Source: Protaetiibacter intestinalis (GTDB lineage: Bacteria; Actinomycetota; Actinomycetes; Actinomycetales; Microbacteriaceae). Taken from it: a stretch of DNA of 64,000 nt. The position numbers and the translations under genes were made by a program. The stretch is taken from positions 1,736,001-1,800,000 of the forward strand of contig NZ_CP032630.1 of NCBI RefSeq assembly GCF_003627075.1, given 5' to 3'. The notes under the pieces were generated by a model that was not told the DNA's origin, did not search any database, and worked only from the letters and a program-made list of their open reading frames with translations. Below, piece after piece: positions 8,764 to 17,698 of this stretch. Each line of letters begins with the position of its first letter. Position 1 is the first letter of the stretch.

Positions 8764-9714
8764 CTAGAGCTGCACCGGGGTGAGGGTCAGCACGATCGCC
8801 TCCGGCGGGCACGCGAAGCGCACCGGCGCGTAGATCGAGGTGCCGAGTCCCGCCGAGACCTCGAGGAACGCGCTGTGCACGCCCGTGCGCCAGACGCTCA
8901 GCCCCTGCGCCTGGGCGTGCGGGATGTCGCAGTTGGTCACGAGCGCGGGGCGCCCCGGGATGCGCACCTGGCCCCCGTGGGTGTGCCCGGCGAAGATCAG
9001 GTCGGCGCCCTGGCTCACGAAGGCGTCGAGCACGCGGCGGTACGGGGCGTGGGTGACGCCGATCGTGAGCACCTGACGCGGCTCGGGGTCGGACCACTCC
9101 ACGTTCTCGCGCAGCTCCTCGATCGCGCCCGGCAGCTCGCCGAGCCGGTCCCAGCCGCGGTGCGCGTCGCCCGTTCCCATGAACTCGAGGCGCGTGCCCT
9201 TCAGCTCGATCGCCCGCACCCCGTTGTTGAGGTCGAACCAGCCGAGCTCGCCGCCGAGGTAGGCGTCGAGGGCGGCGGTGTCGAGATCCGGCTCGAGTTT
9301 CGGTCGGCGATGCCCGCGGTCGGAGAAGTACCCGAACGGGTTCTTCAGCACCGGTCCGTAGAAGTCGTTCGAACCGTGCACGAAGACGCCCGCGGCGTCG
9401 CCGAACGGCTCGAGCGCACGTCGCACGCCCGCGAGTCCGTCGAGGTGCCCGAGGTTGTCACCCGTGTCGATGATGAGGTCGGGCTCGTACACCGCGAGCG
9501 AGCGGACGAAATCCTGCTTCGCGCGCTGCCACGGCGCCATGTGCAGGTCGCTCAGGTGCAGGATCGTGATCGGCCGAGCGTCCGGCTCGAGCACCGCGAG
9601 GGTCTCGTGCCGCACCGTGAAGCGGTTGCGTTCGACGAACACGCCCCACGCGAGGGTCGCGAGACCCGCGGTCGCCACCGCGCCGAGCGTGCCGGCGACC
9701 GCGCGTCGGGTCAC
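8764..9714 (-). CDS. Membrane-anchored calcineurin-like metallophosphoesterase
   Basis: This 316-residue YkuE-type phosphoesterase has an N-terminal hydrophobic anchor (about residues 4-22), then the metal-binding motifs SDLH, GDN, GSND in place of the common GNHD, THAPY and GHTHGGQ. The substrate is unknown. Related enzymes act at the outer membrane face or on lipid and nucleotide phosphates. The GTG start at 9714 overlaps the stop codon of the penicillin-binding protein gene (GTGA), so its translation is coupled to that gene. The arrangement, conserved in many actinobacteria, hints at a cell-envelope role. Confidence 0.88.
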   Translation of the reverse strand: MTRRAVAGTLGAVATAGLATLAWGVFVERNRFTVRHETLAVLEPDARPITILHLSDLHMAPWQRAKQDFVRSLAVYEPDLIIDTGDNLGHLDGLAGVRRALEPFGDAAGVFVHGSNDFYGPVLKNPFGYFSDRGHRRPKLEPDLDTAALDAYLGGELGWFDLNNGVRAIELKGTRLEFMGTGDAHRGWDRLGELPGAIEELRENVEWSDPEPRQVLTIGVTHAPYRRVLDAFVSQGADLIFAGHTHGGQVRIPGRPALVTNCDIPHAQAQGLSVWRTGVHSAFLEVSAGLGTSIYAPVRFACPPEAIVLTLTPVQL

Positions 9715-12332
9715 GTACCCGGCCCTCCGCCGGTCGGGCAGCCGACCTCGCGCACGGTCAACGTGATGTGGGTGGACTTGTTGAGCACCGAGCCCGCCGA
9801 CGGGTTCTGGGCGACGACCTTGCCGATGCTCGAGGGGGGATCGGTCGAGGTCGGCGCGACGCAGACCTGGTCGACGTTCTCGAAGCCGGCGTCCTCGAGC
9901 TGATCGCGGGCGCTGTTGAAGCTCTGGTTCGGCGTCACCACATCCGGCACCATCGCGGCCTGCCCGTTGCTCGTGAAGACGTTCACCGCGGTGCCCTTCG
10001 GCACCGAGGAGCCGGAGGCCGGGTCGGTCTTCACGACCGTGCCCACCGGCAGGTCGGAGTCCATCTGGCCGGCGTCCACGTACGACAGCTTCGCGAGCTC
10101 GATCGCGGCCTTCGCCTGCTCGGGCGTGCTGCCGACCAGGTTGTCGGGCACGATCACCGGCGTGCCGGTCATGAGCGCGGGGTCGGCCGCCGGGAACGCG
10201 CCGCCCGGGTAGTAGGCGTCGATCGTCTTCGCGATCGGCTTGAAGATCGCGTGACGGATGTTGCCGCCGTAGGTGCCGTTGATGCTGATGGCACGCAGGC
10301 TCTGGTCGCCGACGATGTTGCCCACCCACACGGCGGTCGCGACGCGCGTGGTGCTGCCCACCATCCAGGTGTTCTGCGCCTTGTTCGCGGTACCGGTCTT
10401 GCCGATGTAGGGCACGCCGTCGCGCGGGTTCGCCTGGCTACCGGTACCGCCGCTCATCACCTGGGCCATCGCGTAGGCGGCGGTGTTGGCCACCGCGGGC
10501 GACGCCAGCGTCGGGTTGCACACCTTCTGCTGGCCGCCGAGCTCCATGCCGTCGGAGGCGAACACGTTGTCGACGATGATCGGGGCGCAGTAGGTGCCCT
10601 GGTTGGCGATGCCCGCGTAGGCCGCCGCCATCGTGCTCGACACGAAGTTGTTCTCGCATCCGCCGATCGAGCAGGCGGGGTTCGTCTCCATGTCGGAGCC
10701 GTCGAGCGCGCCGGCCGCGTCGTGCATGCCGAAGGAGCGCGCCATGTCGCGGATCTCGCACTGGTCGAGCTCGGCCGCCATCTGCACGAACACCGAGTTC
10801 ACCGACTGCGCGGTACCGCGCACGGCCGTGTAGAGGCCGGTCTCACCCGAGTCGTTCTTGTAGGTGTAGGGCTTCGGGTCGTCCCATGCGTAGCCGTTCG
10901 GGGCGTTGCAGGTGTCGCGGAACGCCGACGACGGCATCTCGCGGATGCTCGCGTTGAAGGTCTCCATGGCGCCGTGGCCGGAGGCGAGGAAGGCGAGCAG
11001 CACGAACGGCTTGTAGGTCGAACCCGGCTGGGCGCCGGTGGCAGCGCCGTGCTTGACGTCGCCCGCGAAGTTCACGGCGGTCGTCGTCTGCGGGTCGCCG
11101 TTGCCCGTCTCGTCGAAGATCTTGTTCTGCGCCATCGCGAGGATGCGGCCCGTGCCCACCTCGACGCTCGTCACCGAGGAGCCCAGCTGCATGCGGGTCT
11201 CGGTCGCCGGTGCGTACTGGCCGACGATCTGGTGCTCGTACCCCTGGATCTCGGGGGTGATCGTGAGCACGACCTTGAGGCCGCCCTGCTGCCACGTCGC
11301 GAGCTGCTCGTCCTTCGTGACACCGAGCGACGACACCTCGCCGTTCTTGATCGACTTCACCGCGTAGTCGCACGGGATGCGGTACTCGACCGGAGCCGAG
11401 GTGCAGCCGTTGCGGGGCGCGTTGTTGCCGACCGTCGTCTCGTCGACCGGGGTCGCGAGCGCCGCCTCGTAGTCGTCGTCGCTCAGGTGGCCCTGCGTGT
11501 GCATCCAGCCGAGGATGACGTCGCGACGCGCCTGATTGGCGGCGAAGTTGTCGGCCGAGTAGAGGCCGTTCTTGCTCGGGTTCTGCACGATCGCGACGAG
11601 GCTCGCCGCCTGCGCCGGGGTCAGGTCGCTCGCATCCACGCCGAAGTAGCGCTGCGCGCCCGCCTGCACGCCGTAGGTGGTGCCGCCCATCAGCACGATG
11701 TTGAGGTACGCCTGCAGGATCTCGTCCTTGGTGTACTTCTTCTCGAGGCTGATCGCGAGCTTCATCTCCTTGAGCTTGCGGTTCAGGTCGGGGTAGGTGG
11801 CCGCCTTGATGTCGGCGTCGTAGTCGTCTTCCGTGTAGTCCTCGGTGATCGGCGTGTTGACGGCCTTCAGGATGAGGATGTTGCGCACGAGCTGCATCGA
11901 CAGGGTCGAGGCGCCCGACTCGCTCGTGCCGGTTGCCTGGCCGATCGCCGCACGGATGACGGAGGGCACGTCGACGCCGCCGTGCTCGTAGAAGCGGCGG
12001 TCCTCGCCGTCGATGGCGGCCCACTTGAGGTCCTCGTCCATCTGGTCGAGCGAGACCTCCTCGCGGTTCTGGTCGAAGATGTCCGCGATCTTGATCTCGG
12101 TGACACCGTCGGCGGAGATCGCGACGATCTCGTTGCGCTGACGCTGCTCCTCGATGGAGATGTAGTCGGGGAGGTCCTGGAAGACGCTGATCGAGTTGTT
12201 CGCGGTCATCCCGGTGACGGCGATGGCGGGGGCCACCATGACGGTCACCAGGAGTCCGGCGATGGCGCTGAATCCGACGAGGCCGAGACCGGCCCCGAGC
12301 AGACTCCTAGCCGTGGATCCTTGAGCGGGCAT
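9711..12332 (-). CDS. ponA: Class A penicillin-binding protein with two PASTA domains
   Basis: This bifunctional peptidoglycan synthase polymerises glycan strands and cross-links peptides. The 873-residue protein has an N-terminal transmembrane anchor (about 10-40), a GT51 transglycosylase domain (EDRRFYEHGGVD, STLSMQLVRN), a transpeptidase domain with GSTYKP, SVNS and GKTGTA motifs, and two C-terminal PASTA repeats starting at VPDNLVG and VPDVVTP. The ATG at 12332 is preferred over an upstream in-frame ATG at 12428. It lies 7 nt after a TACCCT -10 box, and the longer form would overlap the divergent gene. The metallophosphoesterase follows with a 4 nt overlap. Confidence 0.93.
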   Translation of the reverse strand: MPAQGSTARSLLGAGLGLVGFSAIAGLLVTVMVAPAIAVTGMTANNSISVFQDLPDYISIEEQRQRNEIVAISADGVTEIKIADIFDQNREEVSLDQMDEDLKWAAIDGEDRRFYEHGGVDVPSVIRAAIGQATGTSESGASTLSMQLVRNILILKAVNTPITEDYTEDDYDADIKAATYPDLNRKLKEMKLAISLEKKYTKDEILQAYLNIVLMGGTTYGVQAGAQRYFGVDASDLTPAQAASLVAIVQNPSKNGLYSADNFAANQARRDVILGWMHTQGHLSDDDYEAALATPVDETTVGNNAPRNGCTSAPVEYRIPCDYAVKSIKNGEVSSLGVTKDEQLATWQQGGLKVVLTITPEIQGYEHQIVGQYAPATETRMQLGSSVTSVEVGTGRILAMAQNKIFDETGNGDPQTTTAVNFAGDVKHGAATGAQPGSTYKPFVLLAFLASGHGAMETFNASIREMPSSAFRDTCNAPNGYAWDDPKPYTYKNDSGETGLYTAVRGTAQSVNSVFVQMAAELDQCEIRDMARSFGMHDAAGALDGSDMETNPACSIGGCENNFVSSTMAAAYAGIANQGTYCAPIIVDNVFASDGMELGGQQKVCNPTLASPAVANTAAYAMAQVMSGGTGSQANPRDGVPYIGKTGTANKAQNTWMVGSTTRVATAVWVGNIVGDQSLRAISINGTYGGNIRHAIFKPIAKTIDAYYPGGAFPAADPALMTGTPVIVPDNLVGSTPEQAKAAIELAKLSYVDAGQMDSDLPVGTVVKTDPASGSSVPKGTAVNVFTSNGQAAMVPDVVTPNQSFNSARDQLEDAGFENVDQVCVAPTSTDPPSSIGKVVAQNPSAGSVLNKSTHITLTVREVGCPTGGGPGT

Positions 12333-12386
12333 AGGGTTCAGGGTACGGGATGCCTCCTGCCCGATAGCTGAACGGAAGCCCGAAAA

Positions 12387-12551
12387 GTGCCGACCTGGGA
12401 ATACCTCACCACACCGCTGCTGATCCACAACACCACCGCCATCCTGAACAACTGGGGCTCTCAGGGCTGGGAACTGGTGCAGATCGTCACCGGACCCGAA
12501 GGCGGCCTCGTCGCCTATCTGAAGCGCCCCATCGAAGGAGAGAACCCGTGA
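12387..12551 (+). CDS. DUF4177-like small protein
   Basis: This 54-residue protein starts WEYLTTPLLIH and continues LNNWGSQGWELVQIVTG, the compact beta-alpha-beta pattern of DUF4177-like proteins, whose function is unknown. The GTG start has a GGAAG Shine-Dalgarno 8 nt upstream (12374-12378). Its stop codon overlaps the GTG of the RidA gene (GTGA), so the two are coupled. It diverges from the penicillin-binding protein gene across a 54 bp interval. In actinobacteria such a small gene is commonly found just before RidA. Confidence 0.75.
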   Translation: MPTWEYLTTPLLIHNTTAILNNWGSQGWELVQIVTGPEGGLVAYLKRPIEGENP

Positions 12552-13006
12552 GCGTCGCCGACCGACTCGCCGAACTGGGGCTCGCCCTGCCGCCCGTCGT
12601 GCCCCCCGTGGCCGCCTATGTGCCCGCAGCGGTATCCGGCAACCTCGTCTTCACCGCCGGCCAGCTGCCCATGATCGGCGGCGTGCTGCCGACCGTCGGC
12701 AAGGTCGGCGCGGAGGTCGGCGCCGACGAGGCGAAGGAGCTCGCGCGCGTCTGCGCCCTCAACGCGCTCGCCGCCGCCGACAGCGTCATCGGCTCCCTCG
12801 ACCGCGTGACGCGTGTCGTCAAGGTGGTGGGATTCGTCGCCTCCGACCCCGGATTCACCGGCCAGCCGGGCGTCGTCAACGGCGCCTCCGAACTGCTCGG
12901 CGAGGTGTTCGGGGACGCCGGCGTCCACGCCCGCTCGGCCGTCGGCGTCGCGGTGCTGCCGCTCGACGCGCCTGTCGAGGTGGAGCTCGTCCTCGAGTTC
13001 GCGTAG
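12548..13006 (+). CDS. RidA family protein (YjgF/YER057c/UK114)
   Basis: Proteins of this family deaminate reactive enamine/imine intermediates from PLP enzymes. This 152-residue protein is slightly longer than the 130-residue RidA norm and belongs to the YjgF_endoribonc-like branch. Features include GNLVFTAGQLP near residue 35, a long central helix containing ALNALAAADSVIG, and a C-terminal AVGVAVLPLDAPVEVEL strand. The conserved arginine of canonical RidA (usually in a C-terminal R-S/T motif) appears as ARSAVGV. It is translationally coupled to the small upstream protein and ends before an inverted repeat shared with the convergent acs gene. Confidence 0.88.
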   Translation: MSVADRLAELGLALPPVVPPVAAYVPAAVSGNLVFTAGQLPMIGGVLPTVGKVGAEVGADEAKELARVCALNALAAADSVIGSLDRVTRVVKVVGFVASDPGFTGQPGVVNGASELLGEVFGDAGVHARSAVGVAVLPLDAPVEVELVLEFA

Positions 13007-13030
13007 CGCCTCTACCCGCTTCGCGGGTGA

Positions 13031-13127
13031 GCGGATCCGGTCGCGAGACGCATTCCCCCGCGTGCCGCCGCTGCGCGTCGGCGCGCTCCCGCCAGGCCCG
13101 ATGCCAGCGTCTCGCAACCGGATCCGC
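13031..13127. repeat. Inverted repeat between convergent genes
   Basis: Arms of 21 bp (13031-13051 and 13107-13127) match with one difference and contain the palindrome CGGATCCG. The loop is 55 nt. A small ACCCGC-TTC-GCGGGT hairpin (13014-13028) precedes it. The element fills the space between ridA and the convergent acs gene, and probably helps end both transcripts. Confidence 0.75.
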
Positions 13128-13156
13128 ACACCCGCTTCGCTCGTGCGGGACGCGCG

Positions 13157-15127
13157 TCAGTCCTCGGCGGGGGCTCCCGAGCGCAGCTTGTCGCTGATGA
13201 TCTGCATGACCGAAGTGTCGGCGAGCGTCGTGGTGTCGCCGATCGCGCGGCCCTCCGCGACGTCGCGCAGCAGGCGGCGCATGATCTTGCCGGAGCGGGT
13301 CTTCGGCAGCTCGGTCACGATGTAGATGTCGCGGGGCCGCGCGATCGCGCCGATCGCCTGGGCGACGTGGGCGCGCAGCAACTGCACGAACTCGTCGTCC
13401 GTGTGCTCCTCGCGGTGCGACTGCTTCACGATGACGAACGCGACGACGGCCTGACCGGTGGTCTCATCCGAGGCTCCCACGACGGCCGCCTCCGCGACCA
13501 CCGGGTTGCCGACGAGCGCCGACTCGATCTCGGTCGTCGAAAGGCGGTGGCCCGAGACGTTCATGACGTCGTCGATGCGGCCGAGCAGCCAGATGTCGCC
13601 GTCCTCGTCGACGTGCGCTCCGTCGCCCGCGAAGTAACGCCAGCCGTCGTCGCGGAACTTCTCCCAGTAGGTCTCGACGAAGCGCTCCGGGTCGCCCCAG
13701 ATGCCGCGCAGCATCGACGGCCACGGGTCGCGCACCGTCAGCAGGCCGCCGTTCGGCGGGTCGACGCGCGCGCCGTCGTCGGAGAGGATGTCGATCTTCA
13801 CGCCCGGGATCGGCACCTGCGCGCTGCCCGGCTTGAGCGTGGTGACCCCCGGCAGGGCGGAGATCATCATGGCGCCGGTCTCGGTCTGCCACCAGGTGTC
13901 CACGACCGGAGTCGAGCCGCCGCCGATGACGTCGCGGTACCAGACCCACGCCTCCGGGTTGATCGGCTCGCCGACCGAGCCGAGCAGCCTGAGGCTCGAG
14001 AGGTCGAACTTCTGCGGGATCTGCCGCCCCAGCTTCATGAACGAGCGGATCGCGGTGGGCGCCGTGTAGAGGATCGTCACGCCGTACTTCTCGATGAGCT
14101 CCCACCAGCGCCCCGGGTGCGGGGTGTCGGGGGTGCCCTCGTACATGAGCTGGGTGGCGCCGTTCGCGAGCGGGCCGTAGACGACGTAGCTGTGCCCGGT
14201 GACCCAGCCGATGTCGGCCGTGCACCAGAACACGTCGCTCTCCGGGTGCAGGTCGAACACGTCGTGGTGGGTGGCGGCGGCCTGCGTGAGGTAGCCGCCG
14301 CTCGTGTGCAGGATGCCCTTCGGCTTCCCCGTGGTGCCCGAGGTGTAGAGGATGAACAGCGGGTTCTCGGCGTCGAAGCCCTTCGCCTCGTGGTCGAGGT
14401 CGGCATCCGCCATCGCGTCGTCCCACCAGAGGTCGCGGCCCTCGGTCCAGGCGACCTCGTTGCCGCCGCGCTTGACGACGAGCACGTGCTCGATGGTCGT
14501 CTCGCCCTCGAGCGCCGCATCCACGGTCGCCTTCAGCGGGAACACCTTGCCCTTGCGGTAGCCGCCGTCGGCCGTGATGACGACCTTCGCCTCGGCGTCC
14601 TCGATGCGGGCGCGCAGGCTCTCGGCGCTGAAACCGCCGAAGACGACCGAGTGGATCGCGCCGAGGCGGGCGACGGCGAGCATCGCGACCACGGCCTCCG
14701 GCACCACCGGCAGGTAGATGGCGACGCGGTCGCCCTGGCCCACGCCGAGCGCGGCGAGCGCGTTCGCGGCGCGCTTCACCTGCGCGGTCAGCTCGCCGTA
14801 GGTGAGGGTGCGGCTGTCGCCCGGCTCGCCCTCCCAGTGGATGGCGACGCGGTCGCCGTAGCCGGCCAGCACGTGCCGGTCGAGGCAGTTGTAGGCGACG
14901 TTGAGCGTGCCGTCGGCGAACCAGCGCGCGAACGGCGGGTTCGACCAGTCGAGCACCTGCTCGAAGGGGGTGTGCCAGTGCAGCTCACGGGCCCGGTCGG
15001 CCCAGTAGGCGAGGCGGTCGTCGGCGGCGCGGTCGTAGAGCTCGCGGCCGGCGACGCTGCCGGCGGTGAACTCGGGGTCCGGCGCGAAGCGGCGGGTCTC
15101 GGTGAGCAGGCTGTCGATCGAGGTCAT
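13157..15127 (-). CDS. acs: Acetyl-CoA synthetase (AMP-forming)
   Basis: The enzyme activates acetate with ATP and CoA to acetyl-CoA. At 656 residues it has the usual length. The acyl-adenylate core includes YTSGTTGKPKGILHT, the acetate-pocket segment with TWWQTETG, and the C-terminal lid with RSGKIMRRLLR, whose lysine is the site of regulatory acetylation in this family. Three ATG codons lie together; the one at 15127 has an AAGGA motif about 11 nt upstream and agrees best with family N-termini. A TAGGAT box on the minus strand at 15201-15206 could serve as its -10. It is convergent with ridA and divergent from the 6C RNA/Tad region. Confidence 0.95.
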   Translation of the reverse strand: MTSIDSLLTETRRFAPDPEFTAGSVAGRELYDRAADDRLAYWADRARELHWHTPFEQVLDWSNPPFARWFADGTLNVAYNCLDRHVLAGYGDRVAIHWEGEPGDSRTLTYGELTAQVKRAANALAALGVGQGDRVAIYLPVVPEAVVAMLAVARLGAIHSVVFGGFSAESLRARIEDAEAKVVITADGGYRKGKVFPLKATVDAALEGETTIEHVLVVKRGGNEVAWTEGRDLWWDDAMADADLDHEAKGFDAENPLFILYTSGTTGKPKGILHTSGGYLTQAAATHHDVFDLHPESDVFWCTADIGWVTGHSYVVYGPLANGATQLMYEGTPDTPHPGRWWELIEKYGVTILYTAPTAIRSFMKLGRQIPQKFDLSSLRLLGSVGEPINPEAWVWYRDVIGGGSTPVVDTWWQTETGAMMISALPGVTTLKPGSAQVPIPGVKIDILSDDGARVDPPNGGLLTVRDPWPSMLRGIWGDPERFVETYWEKFRDDGWRYFAGDGAHVDEDGDIWLLGRIDDVMNVSGHRLSTTEIESALVGNPVVAEAAVVGASDETTGQAVVAFVIVKQSHREEHTDDEFVQLLRAHVAQAIGAIARPRDIYIVTELPKTRSGKIMRRLLRDVAEGRAIGDTTTLADTSVMQIISDKLRSGAPAED

Positions 15128-15304
15128 GGACGTCATCATCCTTGGGTCGATTCGCGACCGTGCCTGGAAGTCGCGCGGAGGTTTCCGGGGAACGATGCCG
15201 ATCCTAGCCGTACTGCGCACGCCCGGCTCGGACGGTGTCGTTCGGTGATCGGCGAGCGGTGGCGGCCGGGCGGACGAGCGGCTTCCCTGAGTGAAAGTCA
15301 TCCA

Positions 15305-15332
15305 TTGCGGTACCCCCATTTTGGAGTACACT
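15305..15332 (+). promoter_or_regulatory. Promoter of the 6C small RNA
   Basis: TTGCGG (15305-15310) and TACACT (15327-15332) are 16 nt apart, placing the start site near 15339, just ahead of the 6C RNA hairpins. An imperfect palindrome GTACCCC/GGAGTAC sits within the spacer, so a repressor or activator may bind there. The rest of the interval back to the acs start (15128-15304) shows only the possible acs -10 box. Confidence 0.55.
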
Positions 15333-15338
15333 GGCGCT

Positions 15339-15445
15339 CACCGAGCGTAACCTCTCGGATCTTGCAGCGCTCACGATTCCCCCCAATCACGCGTTGCTGT
15401 GGCGGCGCCTGTTCCCCCCAACGGGCGCCGCCCCTCCGTTTAATC
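15339..15445 (+). ncRNA. 6C small RNA
   Basis: Two stem-loops each present a loop of exactly six cytosines, the definition of the actinobacterial 6C RNA. The first has stem GCAGCGC/GCGTTGC plus GATT/AATC around CCCCCC (15379-15384). The second has a 13 bp stem (15401-15413 with 15420-15432, one G-U pair) around CCCCCC (15414-15419). A short CCGAG/CTCGG hairpin (15341-15358) lies at the 5' end. A promoter precedes it and a short TTT run follows near 15439. It lies upstream of the Tad cluster, as I recall for the M. tuberculosis homologue. The C-loops are thought to pair with G-rich mRNA leaders. The ends are estimated. Confidence 0.88.
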
Positions 15446-15553
15446 GGCGCCCTCTCGGGCGACCGCTCCTCCCCGCCGAAGCCGAGCCGCATCCCTCCAC
15501 CGATGGCGGTCGCCGGGCCGTGTCGGGTTCGCCGCGCTCGGCAGACTGCCGCC

Positions 15554-16489
15554 ATGCCCGTGCCGCACCGCTCCGTCTTCGGGCCGCTCGCGCCGCTCGT
15601 CGCCGAGCCGGGCGTCACCGACGTCTTCGTGAACCCCGACGGCACGGTGTGGGTGGACCGCGGCACGGGAGCGCGGCCCGAGCCCGGCCTGCGCGTGCCC
15701 GCGGGGGAGGCGCGCGAGCTCGCGGTACGGCTCGTCGCCGCGGGAGGGCGGCACCTCGACGAGGCGGCACCGTGCGGCGACGTGCGGATCGGCGACGGCA
15801 TCCGCGTGCACGGCGTGCTGCCCCCGATCTCGCCGGGGGCCGCGGTGCTCTCGATCCGGATTCCGTCCGCCGCCGCCCTCGACCTCGACCTGTTGGAGGG
15901 CGCCGGGATGTTCGCGCGCGTGCCGCGGACGGCGGTCGCCGCCCTCGTCGCGCGGCGCGCCAACCTGCTGGTGACGGGCGCCGGCGGCGTCGGCAAGACG
16001 ACGCTGCTCGGCGCGCTGCTGGGCGCCGCCCCCGCCCACGAGCGCATCGTGCTCGTGGAGGACGTCGCCGAGCTGCGCGTGGCGCACCCGCACGTCGTGC
16101 GTCTCGAGGCGCGCCAGCCCAACCTCGAGGGGGCGGGTGCGGTCGGTCTCGACCGCCTCGTGCGCGAGGCGCTGCGGATGCGACCCGATCGGCTCGTCGT
16201 GGGGGAGTGCCGGGGTGCCGAGCTGCGCGAACTGCTCATCGCCCTCAACACGGGGCACGACGGCGGTGCGGGCACCCTGCACGCCAACTCGCTCGCCGAC
16301 GTCCCCGTGCGGCTCGAAGCCCTCGGTGCACTCGCCGGCTGGTCGGCGGATGCGCTGGCCCGCCAGGCCGTGAGCGCCTTCGATGCGGTGCTGCACCTCG
16401 AGCGCACGGACGACGGTCGCCGTGCGATCGCCGAGCTGGGGGCGCTGCGGCTCACCGGCCGCGGAAGGCTCGTCGCGGAGGCGGCGTGA
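15554..16489 (+). CDS. TadA/CpaF-type secretion ATPase
   Basis: This hexameric ATPase powers assembly of Flp/Tad pili or a related secretion machine. The 311-residue protein is short for CpaF but typical of the actinobacterial form. An N-terminal domain (VTDVFVNPDGTVWVDRG) is followed by Walker A TGAGGVGKTT (residues 141-150), the Asp box LVEDVAELRV, Walker B-like RPDRLVVGECRG, and the His box GTLHANS. The ATG at 15554 starts before the conserved N-terminal segment. The gene is the first of a run with 4 nt overlaps leading to the TadE-like proteins. Confidence 0.9.
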   Translation: MPVPHRSVFGPLAPLVAEPGVTDVFVNPDGTVWVDRGTGARPEPGLRVPAGEARELAVRLVAAGGRHLDEAAPCGDVRIGDGIRVHGVLPPISPGAAVLSIRIPSAAALDLDLLEGAGMFARVPRTAVAALVARRANLLVTGAGGVGKTTLLGALLGAAPAHERIVLVEDVAELRVAHPHVVRLEARQPNLEGAGAVGLDRLVREALRMRPDRLVVGECRGAELRELLIALNTGHDGGAGTLHANSLADVPVRLEALGALAGWSADALARQAVSAFDAVLHLERTDDGRRAIAELGALRLTGRGRLVAEAA

Positions 16490-17385
16490 GGGCGCGCCCG
16501 CAACCGGGTGAGGAGGCCGACGCGGTCGCGGATGCCGTGCAGCGGCTCGCGGTGCTGCTCACGGCGGGGCTCGACCCGCTCGGGGCGCTGCGCGCACTCC
16601 CCGCGAGTCGCCCCGCGGCGCTCGCGGCGGCCGCCGCATCCGACTCCCCGCACGACGTGCCGGACGCGATCCGCGGCGCCGACCGGGGCGCGGTCTGGGC
16701 GCTCGTCGCCGCGCAGTGGCATGTCGCGGTGGAGGCGGGCGCCCCGCTCGCGGCGACCCTCGAGCGGACGGTGGAGAGCCTGCGCGCCCTCGCCGACGCC
16801 GAGCGGCAGCTCGACCTCGCGCTCGCGGGACCGCTCGCCACGGCGCGGATCGTGGCGCTGCTGCCGCTCGCCGGGGCCGGGCTCGGGATGCTGGTCGGCG
16901 CCGACCCGCTCGGCGTCGTGTTCGGCACGGTGCCCGGTGCCGTCGCCGCACTGCTCGGGGTCGCCCTGCTGATCGCGGGCCTGCGATGGAATCGGCGGCT
17001 CGTCGACCGGGCGAGGGGCTCCGAGCCGCTCGCGGGGCTCGGTGCCGAACTGCTCGCCCTGGCCCTGAGCGGCGGCGGCGCCCCCGACCGGGCGCTCGCG
17101 CTCGTGGCATCCGCCGCCGAGCGCAGCGGCCTGCCGGCCGCGGTCGACGAGGCGAGGGAGACCCTCGCGTTCGCGATCGGCGCGGGCGTGCCGGCGGCCG
17201 TGCTGCTGCGCGCCGAGGCGACGCGCGCCCGGCGCGTGGCACTCGCCGAGGTGCTGCGCCGTGCCGCCCTGCTCGGCACCCGGTTGCTCGCGCCGCTCGG
17301 GCTGTGCTTCCTGCCGTCGTTCGTGCTGCTGGGCGTCGTGCCGCTCGTGCTCGGCATCCTCCGCGGCACGCTGAGCGCGTTCTGA
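16486..17385 (+). CDS. Type II secretion F-domain membrane protein (TadB/TadC-like)
   Basis: This 299-residue integral membrane platform protein would work with the TadA ATPase. It has a cytoplasmic N-terminal helical domain, hydrophobic segments at about 115-165, and a second T2SSF-like half ending in two helices (about 258-290). Canonical Tad systems have separate TadB and TadC proteins; here one protein appears to cover both. The GTG start overlaps the ATPase stop (GTGA), so it is translationally coupled. About 120 nt of spacer precede the next gene. Confidence 0.8.
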   Translation: MRARPQPGEEADAVADAVQRLAVLLTAGLDPLGALRALPASRPAALAAAAASDSPHDVPDAIRGADRGAVWALVAAQWHVAVEAGAPLAATLERTVESLRALADAERQLDLALAGPLATARIVALLPLAGAGLGMLVGADPLGVVFGTVPGAVAALLGVALLIAGLRWNRRLVDRARGSEPLAGLGAELLALALSGGGAPDRALALVASAAERSGLPAAVDEARETLAFAIGAGVPAAVLLRAEATRARRVALAEVLRRAALLGTRLLAPLGLCFLPSFVLLGVVPLVLGILRGTLSAF

Positions 17386-17509
17386 CCGCTCCTCCCCGGG
17401 AGGCGGATGCGGCATCCATCCCCGGATCGCCCCGTCCGGCCCCCGCGGGGCGAGCCGGGCGCCGAGCATGGAGGGATCGTGCCGACGACACCCGTATAAG
17501 GAGTACCCC

Positions 17510-17698
17510 ATGCGCCGCATGCTGCACCGGATCGCCGCCCGCACCCGCCCCGACGAGGGCGCCGCCACCGCCGAGTACGCCATCACGATCATGGCGGCCG
17601 TCGGATTCGCGGGGCTGCTCGTCGTGATCATGAAGTCGGGGGAGGTGCAGCAGATCCTCACCGAGCTGGTGCGCAATGCGCTCTCGATCGGCGGCTGA
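17510..17698 (+). CDS. DUF4244 protein, Flp-pilin-like
   Basis: This 62-residue protein has a short basic leader, then GAATAEYAITIMAAVGFAG, a hydrophobic helix of about 20 residues that starts after a TAEYA sequence. It resembles a type IVb prepilin. The ATG has a strong AAGGAG Shine-Dalgarno 6 nt upstream (17498-17503), the best in the cluster, which fits high expression of a major subunit. It overlaps the following TadE-like gene by 23 nt in a different frame. DUF4244 function has not been shown, but the position in the Tad cluster suggests the pilin role. Confidence 0.85.
   Translation: MRRMLHRIAARTRPDEGAATAEYAITIMAAVGFAGLLVVIMKSGEVQQILTELVRNALSIGG

Noticed and set aside
13367..15553. A TadA reading frame extended upstream over acs
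   Set aside because: The frame stays open by chance through the antisense of acs and the 6C RNA. Family length and the N-terminal motif put the start at 15554.
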